A stretch of 64,000 nucleotides of DNA from Perca fluviatilis (GCF_010015445.1 NC_053114.1:26121579-26185578), one strand, 5' to 3'; shown: positions 12,356 through 25,968, numbered from the stretch's first letter. Translations and numbers: made by a program. Notes: generated from the letters alone by a model not told the origin.

Positions 12356-12669
12356 TACAGGCCAAAAGTTTGGACACACCTTCTCATTCAATGTGTTTCT
12401 TTATTTTCATGACTATTTACATTGTAGATTCTCACTGAAGGCATCACAACTATGAATGAACACATATGGAATTATGTACTACACTAACAAAAAAGTGTGA
12501 AATAATTGAAAACATGTCTTATATTTTAGATTCCTCAAAGTAGCCACCCTTTGCTTTTTTTGATAACTCTGCAAACCTTTGGTGTTCTCTCAATGAGCTT
12601 CATGAGGTAGTCACCTGAAATGATTTTCACTTCACAGGTGTGCTTTGTCAGGGTTAATTAGTGGAATTT
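12356..12669 (-). mobile_element. Tc1/mariner-like transposon, truncated terminal piece
   Basis: It begins with ACAGGCCAAAAGTTTGGACACACC, an end sequence I associate with a common fish Tc1/mariner-like family. On the minus strand the distal part encodes a peptide ending GDYLMKLIERTPKVCRVI then KKSKGW before a stop, which fits the C-terminus of such a transposase. The rest of the transposase, its DDE residues and the other inverted end are absent from this window, so this is a dead one-ended fragment of about 310 bp. Confidence 0.7.
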
Positions 12670-12935
12670 GGGTTCGGATCTGCCCCCACTGCTAAAAGAA
12701 ATCCTTAAGGAAACACTGAAAAGGGGATATAGTTTCAGTATTTTTTCATACAAGACACAGTGATCCTGTTGATCTTTAGTCTTGGTTACTGTTATAGTAG
12801 GTTTGGTCAAGTTTGAAATATACAGCATCTGCCACTCCAAGTGGTAGTAGAATGAATGCAATAATTTATTTATTTTTTTGTTTGACTTCTTGCTTCTTGC
12901 TAACCAGTTTTGATGTAGCTTTTAATCACATGACA

Positions 12936-13122
12936 TGCGGCCTCTAGCTCACCCAGTAAGAGCGTTCGCCCCATGTCGGCTGAGTCCTGCAGCGGCGCGG
13001 GTTTGAATCCGACCTGCTGCCGTTTTCTGTGTGTCATCCCCCATCTCTCTCCCCCTTTCATGTCTATCCACTGTCTCTACTACTAATAAAGGGAAAAGCC
13101 CCCCCCCCATAAAAAAAATAAA
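12936..13122 (+). mobile_element. tRNA-derived SINE, copy 3
   Basis: The head has CTCTAGCTCACCCAGTAAGAG and a B box GGTTTGAATCC. It is followed by CCGACCTGCTGCCGTTTTC, CCCATCTCTCTCCCCC, an AATAAAG motif, a C9 run and an A-rich tail. The A box is more diverged than in copies 1 and 2, which indicates another subfamily shared with the reverse copy at 52484-52640. Confidence 0.85.
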
Positions 13123-15200
13123 TCTCCACCAATATACTGGGCTAATACTGGGTAAGATCCTGACAGGATGACTGATGGTCTGCTTGCTTTGCCTCACCTC
13201 TGGACTTATTAAAGAAAAACACCACAGACCATGCTTTCACAAAACCCATTGGTCAACCCCAGTGGTGAATGTGATGGGTGAAATTCATCACTAAAAACTC
13301 TTCAGCCAAAACAAAACACACATTGGCTCAACAACTGACACAAGATCCTCTGGTCATTACCGATTGCCTCCAAACTCAGTGAGAGGACACTTCGAATGTG
13401 TGTGGAAAAAGATGGCTGTTGACTCTTGCTGCATGGTTGACAAGAAAAAAAGGGAAGGGAGAGAGAACTCTTAGGCTTTACTATGTTTGGAAACACTGTC
13501 TGGGGCTGAGCAAAAGTATGCATATAGCTAAAATCCCTTAAAACTGGCTTTTGCTAGGGACGGGTCACAGTTCAAAGAACTACCTCACTTTAAATTTGGC
13601 CTCCCTAAATATACAGAACTCTCTGCTGTGATATATAACTGCCCTCTCTTTGCATTAGGCCAGTAAAACTGCAGTTTGATGGTACAACTGCACAAACATA
13701 TCTCAAACCTACTGTACAATTGCAGTATCATAACAATGTTCACAAGAATACATCAACAGAGCATGTAGACATGCTGTACAACTCATTTGAGAGCAATTTC
13801 ACAATGTAATTGAGGCCCTGTGTGTGCATGTGTGTGTCTATAAGTGTCGCCGCTCTCTCATTAAGGTGACCTAAGATTGTGCACTTACCGAATCTGAGGC
13901 TGAGCAGCAGAGGTTAGAGCACAACTCATTGGCTTCCTGAACACATTACCTTAATGATGCCATTCCTCACGCCTCCATTTCAACACATTTAGAGATGGAG
14001 CCGTTACAAGGTATATTAAGACATTCAAATGACTCCCCCAGCTATTTACCCACTGCTCTGGCACAAAAGGGTAGCCTGAATTAAGAGTGACAGCGCTGAC
14101 TCGTTTCCCTTTCCAAACAGACAAAATACATAGACAAAGTCATCATGCAGGAACGGTCATTAAAAATTTAAATTACAGCTTCCTTGCTTTCCTGAAAACT
14201 CTTGTCTTTTCTCTGCTTGTTAATAGGATTGTTTTTCTTTTAATATTAAAGTGTTCATGACTGTTTATTACTTTTGAAGCCAGCTCTAAAGGTTGCTTGT
14301 TCTCCTGTTCCTGGCATCTGATCCAACCTCATTTATTTGACTGGGGGATTGAATGAAATGTCTGATCATTAACCCTGTGTTTGCCTCTGGAGGAGGATTG
14401 GCTGTATGTTTGTCTCCTACAGTACACATTTTATCTTTTAGTGCACCTCAGTTCAAGCAGCTGTTTTCCATCAGAGACAAATTAAAAAAATGATAACATT
14501 CACTAGCCTGTAGAACACACAAGGTATATGCAGAGTCCTTGAAAGCTATTTACTTTCATTGTCAGTTGCCAAAGACAAAATGTTAAAAAGAAACTCTAAT
14601 CTTTGTTTTTGTCAGCTTTTTTTCTTATAATCTAGTTCCTGGCCATAGGTTACTGTCCGATGAGCTGCACATCTCAGTGAGTGGTCATTAATGTGGTCAA
14701 GTCCCCACAGACTATCTGTTCCATATTCTGGCCTGTGTAAGCGGTTTCCCCCCTGTTTTGAGGTATTTGGGGTATTCTTGGGAGGAGACAAGGGCTATTG
14801 AGAGTGTTTATGTTTCTGGCTTGTGCACAGGCTTGTAATGTGTAAGACAGGGCACTTCAGTATTCAGATGCCTGGGGCTATTCTCTAAGTGGACTTTACT
14901 TTGAAAACACAGGTGCCCTCCAGGGGTTGATGAGTGCTGGTTGTGTGCATGTGTGTGTATGTATGAGGAGGCAGTAAGCTGGGAGGGCAGATAAAGGAGC
15001 TGCACTGTTCTGAGGCCCATGCAATGCTCTGAATAATATATCCATACATCATGAGTCCATGTCAGACTTTGATTCAGTGTGGTGGTCTTGCAGAAACCAC
15101 AGTGGTATTATCTTTAATAATGCAAGCTGGGATTAGGCGCCTACTCTCTTGATAAATATGGGCAAATCAATTAATTCCACTGACATACACCCCCAACATA
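13123..15200. other. Single-copy DNA with one weak exon candidate
   Basis: Apart from 13889-13936 no coding signal is seen. Blocks near 13990-14160 and 14330-14700 are compositionally even and contain no recognised repeat. Confidence 0.35.
13889..13936 (-). CDS. Weak candidate exon, 16 codons
   Basis: On the minus strand, an acceptor (ATGTGTTCAG) is followed by 48 open bases and a near-consensus donor (TTCG|GTAAGTGC). In phase 0 at both ends it reads EANELCSNLCCSASDS. The donor is strong; the acceptor has only a modest pyrimidine tract. It is in phase with its neighbours but too short to judge alone. Confidence 0.22.
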
Positions 15201-15220
15201 CACACACACACACACACCAC
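15201..15220. repeat. (CA)n microsatellite
   Basis: A short CA run followed by ATATATA. Confidence 0.9.
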
Positions 15221-16396
15221 ATATATAAATCCAACAATGTGTTTGGCTTTCTTGTTTTTGCTCTCTAAAGTAGGACTGAATAGTTTATGTTTAGTTTTTA
15301 TGTCCTTATTCTAAACAAAAACTCTACAGTGTCGGCAAGATGCGTTATTGTTGCAGAGCACTGTAAAATAACTGTGATCTTGATATGTGAAAATCTAATG
15401 AGGTTTGGAGGGAGCACATAAATTAGAAAAATAAAGTTGAATACCCCTCACTGCTGGTGCGTAATACTTCTGAGAATATTAAAAGGAGATGTTTGACATA
15501 TCTCTCACTATAATTATAACTCAGGCAACCATGACCAAGCAAGAAAATGCATTCTATGGCCAACATACAGCCGTCATTTAAATACAGCATGACTGCACAC
15601 ATTTCTCCACTGTGTCCTAGTAGAAAACCAGTTGAAATGAGGATAATGAAAGAAAATATGAGTTTGTTATGTGTTTCACAGAGGTTATGGTGTTAGAGAG
15701 TGCAGTACTGATGGAAAGGCCTCATGGCCATTTAAAAGGCTATAGGCCACTTAGCAGCCAGTGACCTTGGTAATGTGGAGCAGCTGGCACAACAGTCATT
15801 AGGCATGGCTATCTCCACCTTCAGGAACCATCTTTTATTTCCATAAAACCTTTTATCAATTTCTCTCTGTGCTGCTATACAGTCTAACACCGGGCGAGGG
15901 CCATTAATGACTACAGCAGTATAGCAAATGTCATTACATAGCTTGTCTTATTAATACTTCTAAAAAGAGAACTTCAATGGAAATAGAGGCAGAGCAGATA
16001 TACAGTAATATGTTTCTGCTGGTGTCACAATCTTGTAGGTCTAATTAAGCTCAGTTCAACAGAAAGGCTGCATGAGAGGAGAGAGGAGACGGTGACCCAA
16101 TTAAAACCAAATCGAAACTCAGACTCTTTCTACTCTTGCACACAATGAGCGGGAACCTGTGAAAACAAGGATAACAAGCTTTATTAGTCCCTAAAAAGCC
16201 CTGTTGCTGCATTAATATTCCTGCCTAATGAAAGCTTGGGTATTTCCCATTTTCCTACACTTGCCTGTCGCTGTTCGGTTCATAAATATTTTCTTATCAT
16301 GATAATTATGACTTTTTATTCCAGATATGCAGAGAAATTCAGAGCCAATTACTAGAATGACAGGTGAAATGGGATCGTGCTGAGAAGAAATTAAGG

Positions 16397-16410
16397 GTTG
16401 CCATGGAGAT
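16397..16410. promoter_or_regulatory. RFX-like X-box motif
   Basis: GTTGCCATGGAGAT matches the RFX consensus GTTGCCATGGCAAC at 11 of 14 positions. It lies in a block that looks like conserved non-coding DNA. A single motif match carries little weight. Confidence 0.25.
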
Positions 16411-17465
16411 ATAGCCAAAGAATCAGACTGTATGTGTTGTCATGTGACCAATATCTGGCTGAACTGCTGCTTATGATCAGGCCCCGTACACCAAAGGACA
16501 CTTAACCTCAATTGCTGGCAGCAATCGCAGGCTCATCCAGCTACATTTATTTGCTATTTCTGTGTGCGGGTCAGGCTGGCTGTGTGTCTGGTGCTGCAAC
16601 TATAGCCAAACCCATAATGACAGCCCTGGAGAACTGAGCACAGTGCTAAGGGATGCCTGCGTAGAATATATACAATATCTGCATTAAAAGGAGGCTTCTG
16701 ACAATGTACAACATCCAGAAGGAGTGGACACAAATCAGGACAACACAGAGTCAGACACAGCAAAAGCTACACAGCAAAGAAGCAGAAGGACTGTTCAGTA
16801 TGAGGTAGGTACAGTAGGGTAACATATAAGAAACCACCTGCACATGGGTGCTGTTGGTTTATTTTGTCAGTGACAGCTCTAAAACTACACGTATGTTCTG
16901 ATCTGTGTGCTGCTAACAGAACACCTCTGTACCACTCTGTCATCTCCCTTATTAGGAATACAATACCTTATGCACAGGCAAGGATTAATAATTGAGAATG
17001 TGTAAAATGGAATTGAAAATGAAATGACTTGCATCAAAAGTTAATTAAGAAACCTTGCACAAATATATCTTTTTAGATTGTGCCTGCTCATACGACAGCA
17101 AGAGGGGTTCACACCGGTCTGACTGAGCCAGTCAACGACAAACTAAAACAAATCTACTCTGAAACTAGGGATGAGCAACAAAGTGGTCTTTTCATTTGTC
17201 TCCATGAGAAAACAAAGTCTACTTGAGGATGTACGTACTTATAAATGTCATTTTTTCTAAGTGAATCACTTAATAAAATGCAAAAGAGTGAAGTAGCAGG
17301 GCTACAAAAATTACTCTTTTATTATTATATGTAGAACTTGTGAATATGTTTATCTTCTATTACAACTCATTAAAAGTCATTCAAAAGTGAAATGCAACAA
17401 CATACAGCAATGCAGATGTGTCACTGATAATGATGTTAGACTAAAGCGTGTGGACGGAAATTATA

Positions 17466-17484
17466 CAAATAAATAAATAAATAA
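17466..17484. repeat. (AAAT)n run
   Basis: Four consecutive AAAT units. Confidence 0.85.
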
Positions 17485-17577
17485 GCTCAAACAAACGGGA
17501 CAAATCATCCCACCAGAGCAATTATGGATCTAATCAGAGGGTTCTGCGTGAAGGTACAGCTCTCCTATCTCGGTCCC

Positions 17578-17585
17578 ATTTGCAT
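17578..17585. promoter_or_regulatory. Octamer motif ATTTGCAT
   Basis: A perfect POU octamer within a repeat-free block at 17510-17790 that also holds TAATTA-type words. This is suggestive only; one octamer is expected by chance in a window of this size. Confidence 0.2.
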
Positions 17586-19817
17586 CATAACACAGTGTGC
17601 AATATTAATTTCCGAGTTTACTGCTTATTGGAAGTCCAAAGTATGAAAAGCCATTAAGGTCCCAAATAGGAAAGCAATTTGCTGTCACATGGATTCGGCT
17701 CTATTAAAAAGAAAAATCTTGTTAACCATTTGGAATTAGAGTCATTTGGCAAAAGGCATTCTGCTGCACTCCAGTAAAATAAGTAATTATGCTTCCCTTC
17801 CTTCTATTCCTCTCTTTCTTTCATTTGCACAGGCAAAGTGGGGAGTAGTGGATGGGGAGAACGACTGGATGCAAAGGTAATTAAAGTTGTTGGCTATCTG
17901 TTTGGTTAATGTAGGGATCAGGCCAGCTGAGAGCTTTGGAGGCGAAAGCAAGATGAGAAACCCATCCATTTTCCTGTCTCTGTCTACCAGCCCCCAGGCT
18001 AACTCTGACGATCTGGTCCATATATCACCTATTCCAGTTCTGCAATCTACAACCTAAACAGGGAACTATCAATATAGAAAAACTCGAACCGACTATTCCT
18101 CTGAGCTTATCTCAGTTTCATTTAGGTTCCAACTGAGTAAAATCTCATTAGCAGTTCTCAGTTGTGAGTGGCCTACTGTTTAAATTAAACCATCTCTGCA
18201 GGCCCTGATGTCTTAGCAGAATACATACCGTGTACTTTAAATGCTGTGTGTTGTATACACTTACGACATTTGTCACGTCGCTAACTGTGTCACTCCCTCT
18301 TTAACTTTTTGTCATTTACCAGTTAAGAAACACAGGTATGCCTTGAATGTGATCCTATAACAAAATAGTGGATACACACTGTATTGTAAAGAGCAACAGC
18401 CTTAAACCTGTTCCTATCCCATTCCTATGCCAACCAGACTCATTTGGAGTGAACCCTTGCCCTGAACCTTCAGTTTAGCAATATTTTCTGAATAGTGTCA
18501 TGACCTCTCAATCATCATTATCCCAGTTCAATGGGTAACCTATCCAACAAAGCTTGGCTCCCCTCACTCCTCCATAGGAATGAAAGAAAAAAAAAAAGGC
18601 GATTTATGGGGTGGCATGTATGGCCTCTAAGGTGTTTTATGGTTGGACCTGCAGGGCCTATTTAGGAAGCACTGCGTGCTCCGTCCTGACCACAGGTATT
18701 GATCGTCAGCAATGGCCATGGCGTGGCTGACTAGTTAAAGCCCTGCATGTGCCCTCACAGGGAGATGAAAATGAGGCCTCTGTGTGTAATGATCTGTGTA
18801 TGAGCAGGGAGAGGAGGCCACAGAGACAGAGAGGAGAAGAAATTAAATCATTCCTTTGCTCTTTCAAGAGAGGCACTGCAGCCAGCCATGCTTGGCTGCT
18901 CAATGTGGGATCTGTTTTTGAGAGGAAAATTAAAAAGAGAGAGAGAAGAGTGTGAGAGCGGGGGAAAGAGAGATAAATGGCTGGATATGGAAACGGTAAA
19001 TGAGAGCATCCTGATGCAGAGAGCTGTGTGCGGATGTCCCTAATGGGGTAGGCTGATGTGAGCTGTCTGGTAGCTGACCACCACGGTTACATCGCCTTCC
19101 TGCCTACCCCACACCAGGTCCTTCCAGCGTTGAGACGCTCCATGCTAATTGGCAGAAAACGATGGTGCATAACAAGTACAGAAGAGACATTGGTCTAATT
19201 TGAGAGGGGGTGAAACGATGACCAAAATGCTTCTAATCATATGGAGGCATTTTCTTGTCTGTGTGGCAGAGACTGCGGCCTTCTCTTCCTCCTCTGGAGA
19301 GCCTCAAGCCAAGACACACAGGGACAAAGACTATATGAGCAAGTTTATTGTGAATCCACACAAGGTTAAAGACAAAAAGAAAAGCAAGCAGCAACACCTG
19401 AATCCACTAACTCAACTTAGTCAGTCAGCAAACATCCAGACTATGAAAGATTTTTACTTAATACATTTTTACTTAATAAGGAATTCATTAGTCACAAAAA
19501 AGAACAAAAAACATGGCTCTTTCAATTCCACTCTGAATACAACTTTAATCATGGGCTGAATTTGGGAGTGTGAATTGGACAATCACGCGGTGTCAAAATC
19601 ACTGAAATAATGGGCGTATTCAAGAATAGAGTGACACTTTCACTACAACAGTTGAATGAACCAGTTTAAATAGAAGTGATGGTGGGTGTGAAGATGCCAA
19701 TCACTGAGAACAACTGACATTGTATTGTATTGTTTTCACTGGAGGATAAGCCATAAAAAACCTCTGCTGCACATCATGAAACAAACTGTTCCAAAATAAC
19801 TAAAAATGTTAATTTAC

Positions 19818-19853
19818 CTCAGAGGAGCCATTTCTTTTGGCATGTTTGAAACT
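19818..19853 (-). CDS. Weak candidate micro-exon, 12 codons
   Basis: On the minus strand, acceptor CAAGATCTTTTTAG is followed by 36 open bases and donor TGAG|GTAAAT. It reads SFKHAKRNGSSE in phase 0 at both ends. Splice sites are good and the phase agrees with the other minus-strand candidates, but 12 codons is too little to separate it from chance. Confidence 0.22.
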
Positions 19854-20280
19854 CTAAAAAGATCTTGGGGTAGTGTAAAGACATGGCAGGGACTGAACCT
19901 CTATGGCTGCATAAGAGCTTTTGCATGACCCCATCCTCAAAGCCTCTCACTTCCACCACACAGGGGTGAGTGCCTGTTCATTTCACCTCACTGGCCTCAT
20001 TAACGCAGCCCTCTGCCATCATTAAGACGTTTGCAGTAAAATTAATTGAAAGACAGATTAAAAACAAATTAAGAAAAATGCGTTGCAGAATGCCCACGCA
20101 CACTTCATAAATCACCAGGGCAAAGCCAGGAGCTGGCTTCCCATAATTAACTGCAGACTATTTATTTTATCCTGACGGTATAAATTAGAATTCAGACGCA
20201 CAGATTATATTAGGGCTGTCTGCCATGCGGAACTGCTGAGGGGTGTGGAGAATATTTTAAGGATACAAAGAGGAGAACAG

Positions 20281-20311
20281 AAAGAGAGGGAGGGAGAGAG
20301 AGAGAGAGAGA
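20281..20311. repeat. (GA)n purine run
   Basis: An imperfect GGGA stretch followed by nine GA units. Confidence 0.85.
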
Positions 20312-22031
20312 TAATATGTAGAAAGGCAAACAATATGTAAATGCATACAAAGCAGAGAGATAACATTTGCGTCCAATGGAGAAAGTATTTACTCAGGCAC
20401 TGCATAAAGAAACAATAGACAAAGGAATTAACAGCAACAATCAAGTGCATGATTAAAAGAAACAACACGTCTGATTAAATTAACTGTGCCAATTGTTCTG
20501 TTGACTCCTCGACAGAAGGTCAGGATATAAGTTCAACTGCAAGTTTCACCAGCGTTACTTGTATACACAAGGCCTGTGATTAGTCATAAACCAGGTGACA
20601 TAACACTCCCCAGGAAATTTCCCCTCATTCTCCCCTGACGCTTTCCACTCTCCTGCTGTATCACAACCTGGCCACTTCACATGCAAATGCAGACTAAACC
20701 TCTTCTGCCAGTCAGCCTCAGACACCCCCCACAGACACATTTGTATCTTTCAGTGTCTCTCTCTCTCTCTCTCCGTGATATAGTCAGTGCTGGACACACA
20801 CTGCCTCCTCGTGGGCACAGTGCCCAGGCTGGCACCGAGCCAGACCTGCTCTGCCACACTGGACTGGCAAAACGCTCCCTCTCTCTCCACACTCCAGATT
20901 CCCCACACATCCTTTCATCAGAATGCCTGTGGCCCTCTCCTCCTCCTTTCTCCATCTTTATTCTGCACCACAGCTGAGATCCACACTTTGAAAGTATGCC
21001 CTCCAACCAGCCAGAGAAAAATAATGCTACCACGACTACTGCCGGGGAACAAATAAAGCACTCACACATTTGAATGCTTGGTTATTATGCAATCACACTG
21101 AAGGCAAAACCGAGTTATCTATAAACAATCTTACATCAAGGCACCATACCAGGTATCAGGTGCATAGTACAGGAGCATGAACAAGTGCTGTAAGCCCTGA
21201 GACATATTCAATTTTGTATATTTTTATGAATCAACACAAGAAGAAGGAATTTGAGCCTCCTTGTTGGCAGTCGTTACACTGACTGATATGACAATACAAT
21301 ATGGGACTGCCAGCAGACTCAAAAGTTGTTCTTGATAGAAGATATGGTATGATATGATCTGCATTGCAGCCCACAGCCAGGGGACAGATACTCTATATAT
21401 AGAAACTACCGAATACAAACAAAACCACCCATAGTAAATATTTTAAAATTAGAATGTCAAAATGATTAAGTAGTCTGTATAAAAGATATTTGTATGCTGT
21501 CATCCAGTATATACAGCAGTAATGCAAAAACATAATACAGACGGTCACCGAAAAGAATGCACATCTACAAAGTGGGGTGTAAATTAGCAAGTGTCTTCAG
21601 TTCACAAAGTACTAACCTGCTGCATTAAGTTAGTATTTTATAGCGAGACACCTTAAAACTCTAAAAAATCAATGACATTCACACTGAATCATATTTTAGA
21701 TCATCTCTGCAGTAGATTTTTATAGTTGTTGATATCGAATACACATTTCCTGTTCCTGTTTCCTTTTGCTTACTGTTCATGCTCAAGTGAGCTGGAAGAA
21801 AATTCTGGGATTTATGGGCGGTAGTGGGTACATAACAAAAGCAAAAAACAGGTAGTGTATCTTTAAGGTTTTTTTAATTGTCAGTTATGCAAGTCTGCAA
21901 GTGTCCTACTGTGACAGCCTCACAGAGGGAGACTTGTACACCGTGCTGCTCCCAGCACAGAATCCATTTAAATCCTACTGTTTCACAGGGTTAGATCTAC
22001 GTCCCCTCTGACTATAATGTCAATTCCAGCC

Positions 22032-22068
22032 GTGTGTGTGTTTGTGTGTGTGTGTGTGTGTGTTGTGT
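22032..22068. repeat. (GT)n microsatellite
   Basis: A GT run interrupted by TTT and TTG, about 37 bp. Confidence 0.9.
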
Positions 22069-25000
22069 ATTTGTGGAGAGACAGACAGAAGGTGGTGAAA
22101 AACCTAGCTGTTGATGGCAGTATGCCTGGCTTGGTGTCAGTTATTACAGGGGTATTTTACAGTAAGTACAAACAATAGCCCAATGAGCCACACTGTCCAA
22201 TCACCTGATAAGATGTCAACATTGCTATCACTGCAAAACTGAATCTAAATTTGTCGTATTTGTAAAAGCGGCAATTGCCACTTACAAAACCAAAACTTTA
22301 GCCAACTGGTGTTAGCAAAGCTTACAGCCCAACATACCAAGCATGTTTTTAACAGTCATAGCACGAAAAACAACCAGCCTGCCTCAGATGTATAATTTTG
22401 TTTCCCCGGTGAGTAAAAAGCCTTGGAGGCGAGTGCATACACAGCAGTCATGTTTGTTAAGATACATGGCTAGAGCTGGCCTTTTTTCTCAAGCACCGGA
22501 AAAAAACAGTAAATCACCAGCAAAGAAAATAAATATATACTTATTACACTCTGCACACTGCATATATTCACATCTTTAACATATTGCACAGGCACAGTGC
22601 AAATGTGCAGCGCTGCACACGGGCAAAAACATGCCATGAAAAATGACAGCAGGGAGGGGTAACTGCAGACCTGGAATATAATGGTGCGGTGGAGCGAAGG
22701 AGAAATAATCATACCTAGTGGTGGGGGATGAGGGGAGATGGGAGGAGCAAGAGGAAGATGAGTCTGTGCCCTGTAGCACGGAAATGGAGCTCCACCGCTC
22801 TGCTGCTGGCTGCCTGATTCCCCAATAACGCTGCACAAGAGCTACCTTCAGCAATGGACAACAGCAGGCAGCGTCTGTACTCTAGAAATTCATTCCCCTG
22901 ACACTCCACAGCCACAGGAGACACATACAGATGCTGCAATATTGGACTATCTACATTATAGTAGACGCTGAGGTGCTAGTTACAATACAACACCAAATAA
23001 ACATATTTATTAAATACAAAGGAAGTTATCAGGAAGATTTCGGCAATGACACTAATATACAAGCTGGTTTCTGTCCTTCTGATTAGAACTCAAATCCGCC
23101 TGCAGTTCTCTCTGTGGCCGTTAGGTGTCTCTCTTTCACTACACATGTTTAGCACTCTCACCAAGTGGAGCTCCTCTGCTCCTGAACTCCCATCTACACA
23201 TAATATATACACCATCATTTGAAAATAGCAGCTTTTTGAAAATTCACCTTGATTATCAGACATTAAAAGTGACTTCTCCAGAGCTGAGTGTCTGGCTAGG
23301 GGGATGGCTGCAGACAGCAGAACAATGCAGCAGGCTTGATATTAATGCCTGGCTGGGGTGTGCAGGGAGGAGAGAGGAGCCAGCCCTTTGTTCTCTCCTA
23401 CAGCCAATTATTTTTTACGTGTGCCTCTTTTCACAACACCAAGATAGAATTTAATTTTAATGCACTCTCTGGAAAAAGGGATACAAAACATCTACAGTAT
23501 TCTTAAACAGAGATGGGGACTAGCATCAGCGGTTAAGTATATATGCACACATCTCTGTATGAGGCACAGACAGATGACAGGGGCAACAAGAATGACATCA
23601 ACAGAAACACACACAGCAGCATGAATCCTCTCATGCAAAATGCTACTGTAAAACACATACTGTCTCACTCCCAAACCAAAGCAGCCCTACCTTGCGGAAG
23701 GTGAGAAGAGAGACACCAACATAAAAACCATGGTTATTTCATTATACAGCATTATGGTGCAGTGGTGGGGTGCACATTGACATGTGAATACCCAGGACAT
23801 GATGATAAGAAAGCACACTGTAAAAATAGCAAGAATTCCTGATCAAATGGCATGAAAAATAAAAACCCGGGATTGCTGTTGGTAGGTATGTGGGCAAATA
23901 TTTTTCTAATTGGAAGGGCACTTTATCTTGCTGTCAGAGAAGCAGTAAAAAGCGGTGCTGTTCCCAGAAGGAGAGGAGCACAGCTTGCTGGCCTTTTATT
24001 AGTGCTGGAGCTCTGATATATGCGTCTGCTCTAGGCTTTCATCAGGAACCAGCACCATAAACACACACTTACATACACACAAGAACTGTTACAAACTAGC
24101 CACACTGAAAACCCAACACAACCACTGTTAAACAATTCAGCTAATGTAGCTTTTTAAACATGCAATCACCATACACTTAACAGAAAATTACTGTCAAAAC
24201 GTTTTCTACAACAAACTGATGATGCCAACAGTAACTTGGGGCATTTTTAGGTTTACAGGTTATCGCAATGATACAGTTAACACATCATTTGCAAAACTAC
24301 ACTAAGAAGGATTCAAATCCAGAAGAACAACAGCAGTGTACAGAGCAAATCACCCACTCAGTACAACCAGACAGTGTAAAATGCTACTGTAACAACCTGG
24401 CAGTGCAAAACGATTAAGTCACTAGAGAATAAGAAAGCACAAAATACAGCATGCACACACAAACACAGCAGCACAAATTCCTACATATGCAGTTCATGCA
24501 GAGTTAGTTTTTGCACACAGAGGCACTCCAAACGGACTCATGCAGACAGACACACAGGCACAGACAGACAGTCAGACTTGACAAGACGCATGCGCGCACA
24601 CACAGCTAAATTAAATTTCAGTCCTTGGGCAGACAACTAAACTGTATATGTGTGACAACTCTGCAGCACAGCAAAACCAATTCTCTGCCGATGGTGAAAT
24701 TAAAGGGCAGAATTCAGTGTGTTTATGGTGCCCACTCTCTTCTCCTCTCAATCAAGTGTTTTATTAGCAATCATTTGGTCCTAAAAGTCATGTTCGTGGG
24801 AGGCAGCCGGCATGATGACAGCAGCGGCTAGACAGACAACACCACTTCAGCACATACTACTCCCAATTATCTACACCTGGAGCTACTGGTCTGCAAGAAG
24901 GTCTAATTAACCAGCCGATAACCATGTTTAGAAGGGGGCATGCTCACCTACACCTTCTGCTTCCATAATGTCCATGCTTTATATACTTTATCTTGAATAA

Positions 25001-25930
25001 CCCTCAAAATTGGATGTATAAGGAAGCACATGACTGAGTGCTAAGTAGCAGCTGACAATACAGAACATGTTTACCAGTTTGTAAAAAAGCCCAGCAGGCC
25101 AGAGGATGTCTGGAACTGAGCAAATACATAAAAAAACAAAAACATTATGATGCTACAAAGGGAATAATAATGTGAACAAAATGCAATAATAACATGAGCC
25201 TTTATTGATCTGCTATGGAGCCCTACCTCGTAAAATCGCTATTTTGATTCTGTTGCCTGAGGTCTGAGCAGGCGGGAGCACTGTACCTGCTGATTGAGGC
25301 AGCCATGTTGGGCAACTCTGCATGTGCGGCTTGAAAGCAGAGCAATCTGTAAAATATCCAGTGTCTTGCTTTTACAATGTTCATTTGTTTTATCTTCTTA
25401 CACTAGGCATTTGGGGACAAAGCTTTTAACTGCACATTGCCTTGTGACAAATATATTTTAAATTCAAAAAGTCAGTGCTCATTTCCATTTAAATGGGTAA
25501 ATGAAAATGAGCATGTGGTATAATTGAACAAGGCAAACACAGATAGTGATGGTATTTTCTGCGGAAAAACATCTTGGTCGATGTTTTACTGTAAATATAT
25601 TAACATACATGCATATGTGTGCACATTCACATGCCTCCTCGATCTCTCTGTATATTGTATCACGAAGGCATCTCTTTCTACCTTTCTACCCTCCAGCCCC
25701 CACCCTGCTCTGCTCTTCTCTCCTCGGGTGTCTGGAAGCAGTAATCTGTTCCTGAGCCAGCGCTGCTGGGATTAGGCAGCGACTGGAGATAGGATATATG
25801 CGTCATTAAAGCAGAGAGCACAGCGTTGCAGAAGGAGAGAGACAAAGTCAACAAAGGTGACACAGAGACAGAGGAAACAAATACCAGAAACCCACATGTG
25901 CCCACATGTGTGTGCACGCACGCGCACGCG

Positions 25931-25931
<1 letters not shown>

Positions 25932-25967
<36 letters not shown>
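25932..25967. repeat. (CA)n microsatellite with CG-rich 5' flank
   Basis: An uninterrupted CA run of about 36 bp preceded by GCACGCACGCGCACGCG, an alternating purine-pyrimidine tract of the kind that can adopt Z-DNA. Confidence 0.95.

Positions 25968-25968
<1 letters not shown>

Larger units (their letters stand above)
15221..19817. other. Single-copy block with conserved-element-like sequence
   Basis: No gene or transposon is recognised. Blocks at about 15700-16430 and 17510-17790 combine CATTAATGA, TAATTA, ATTTGCAT and RFX-like words at even composition and lack repeats, which resembles vertebrate developmental enhancer DNA. A plus-strand open frame at 19200-19559 has no credible splice context. 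Confidence 0.35.

Noticed and set aside
15445..15462. 18-base possible micro-exon (minus) with a T-rich acceptor
   Set aside because: Such units are expected by chance many times in 64 kb.
20677..21069. 130-codon minus-strand frame overlapping plus-strand frames
   Set aside because: It is driven by a CT/GA run and open on both strands at once, with no splice or domain support.
23162..23193. 32-base splice-flanked stretch with a strong donor (minus)
   Set aside because: Its length breaks the phase shared by the other candidates and it is too short to judge.
24940..24990. TATATAAAG followed by ATG and a strong donor on the minus strand, resembling a first exon
   Set aside because: The ATG would lie upstream of any start site set by that TATA box.
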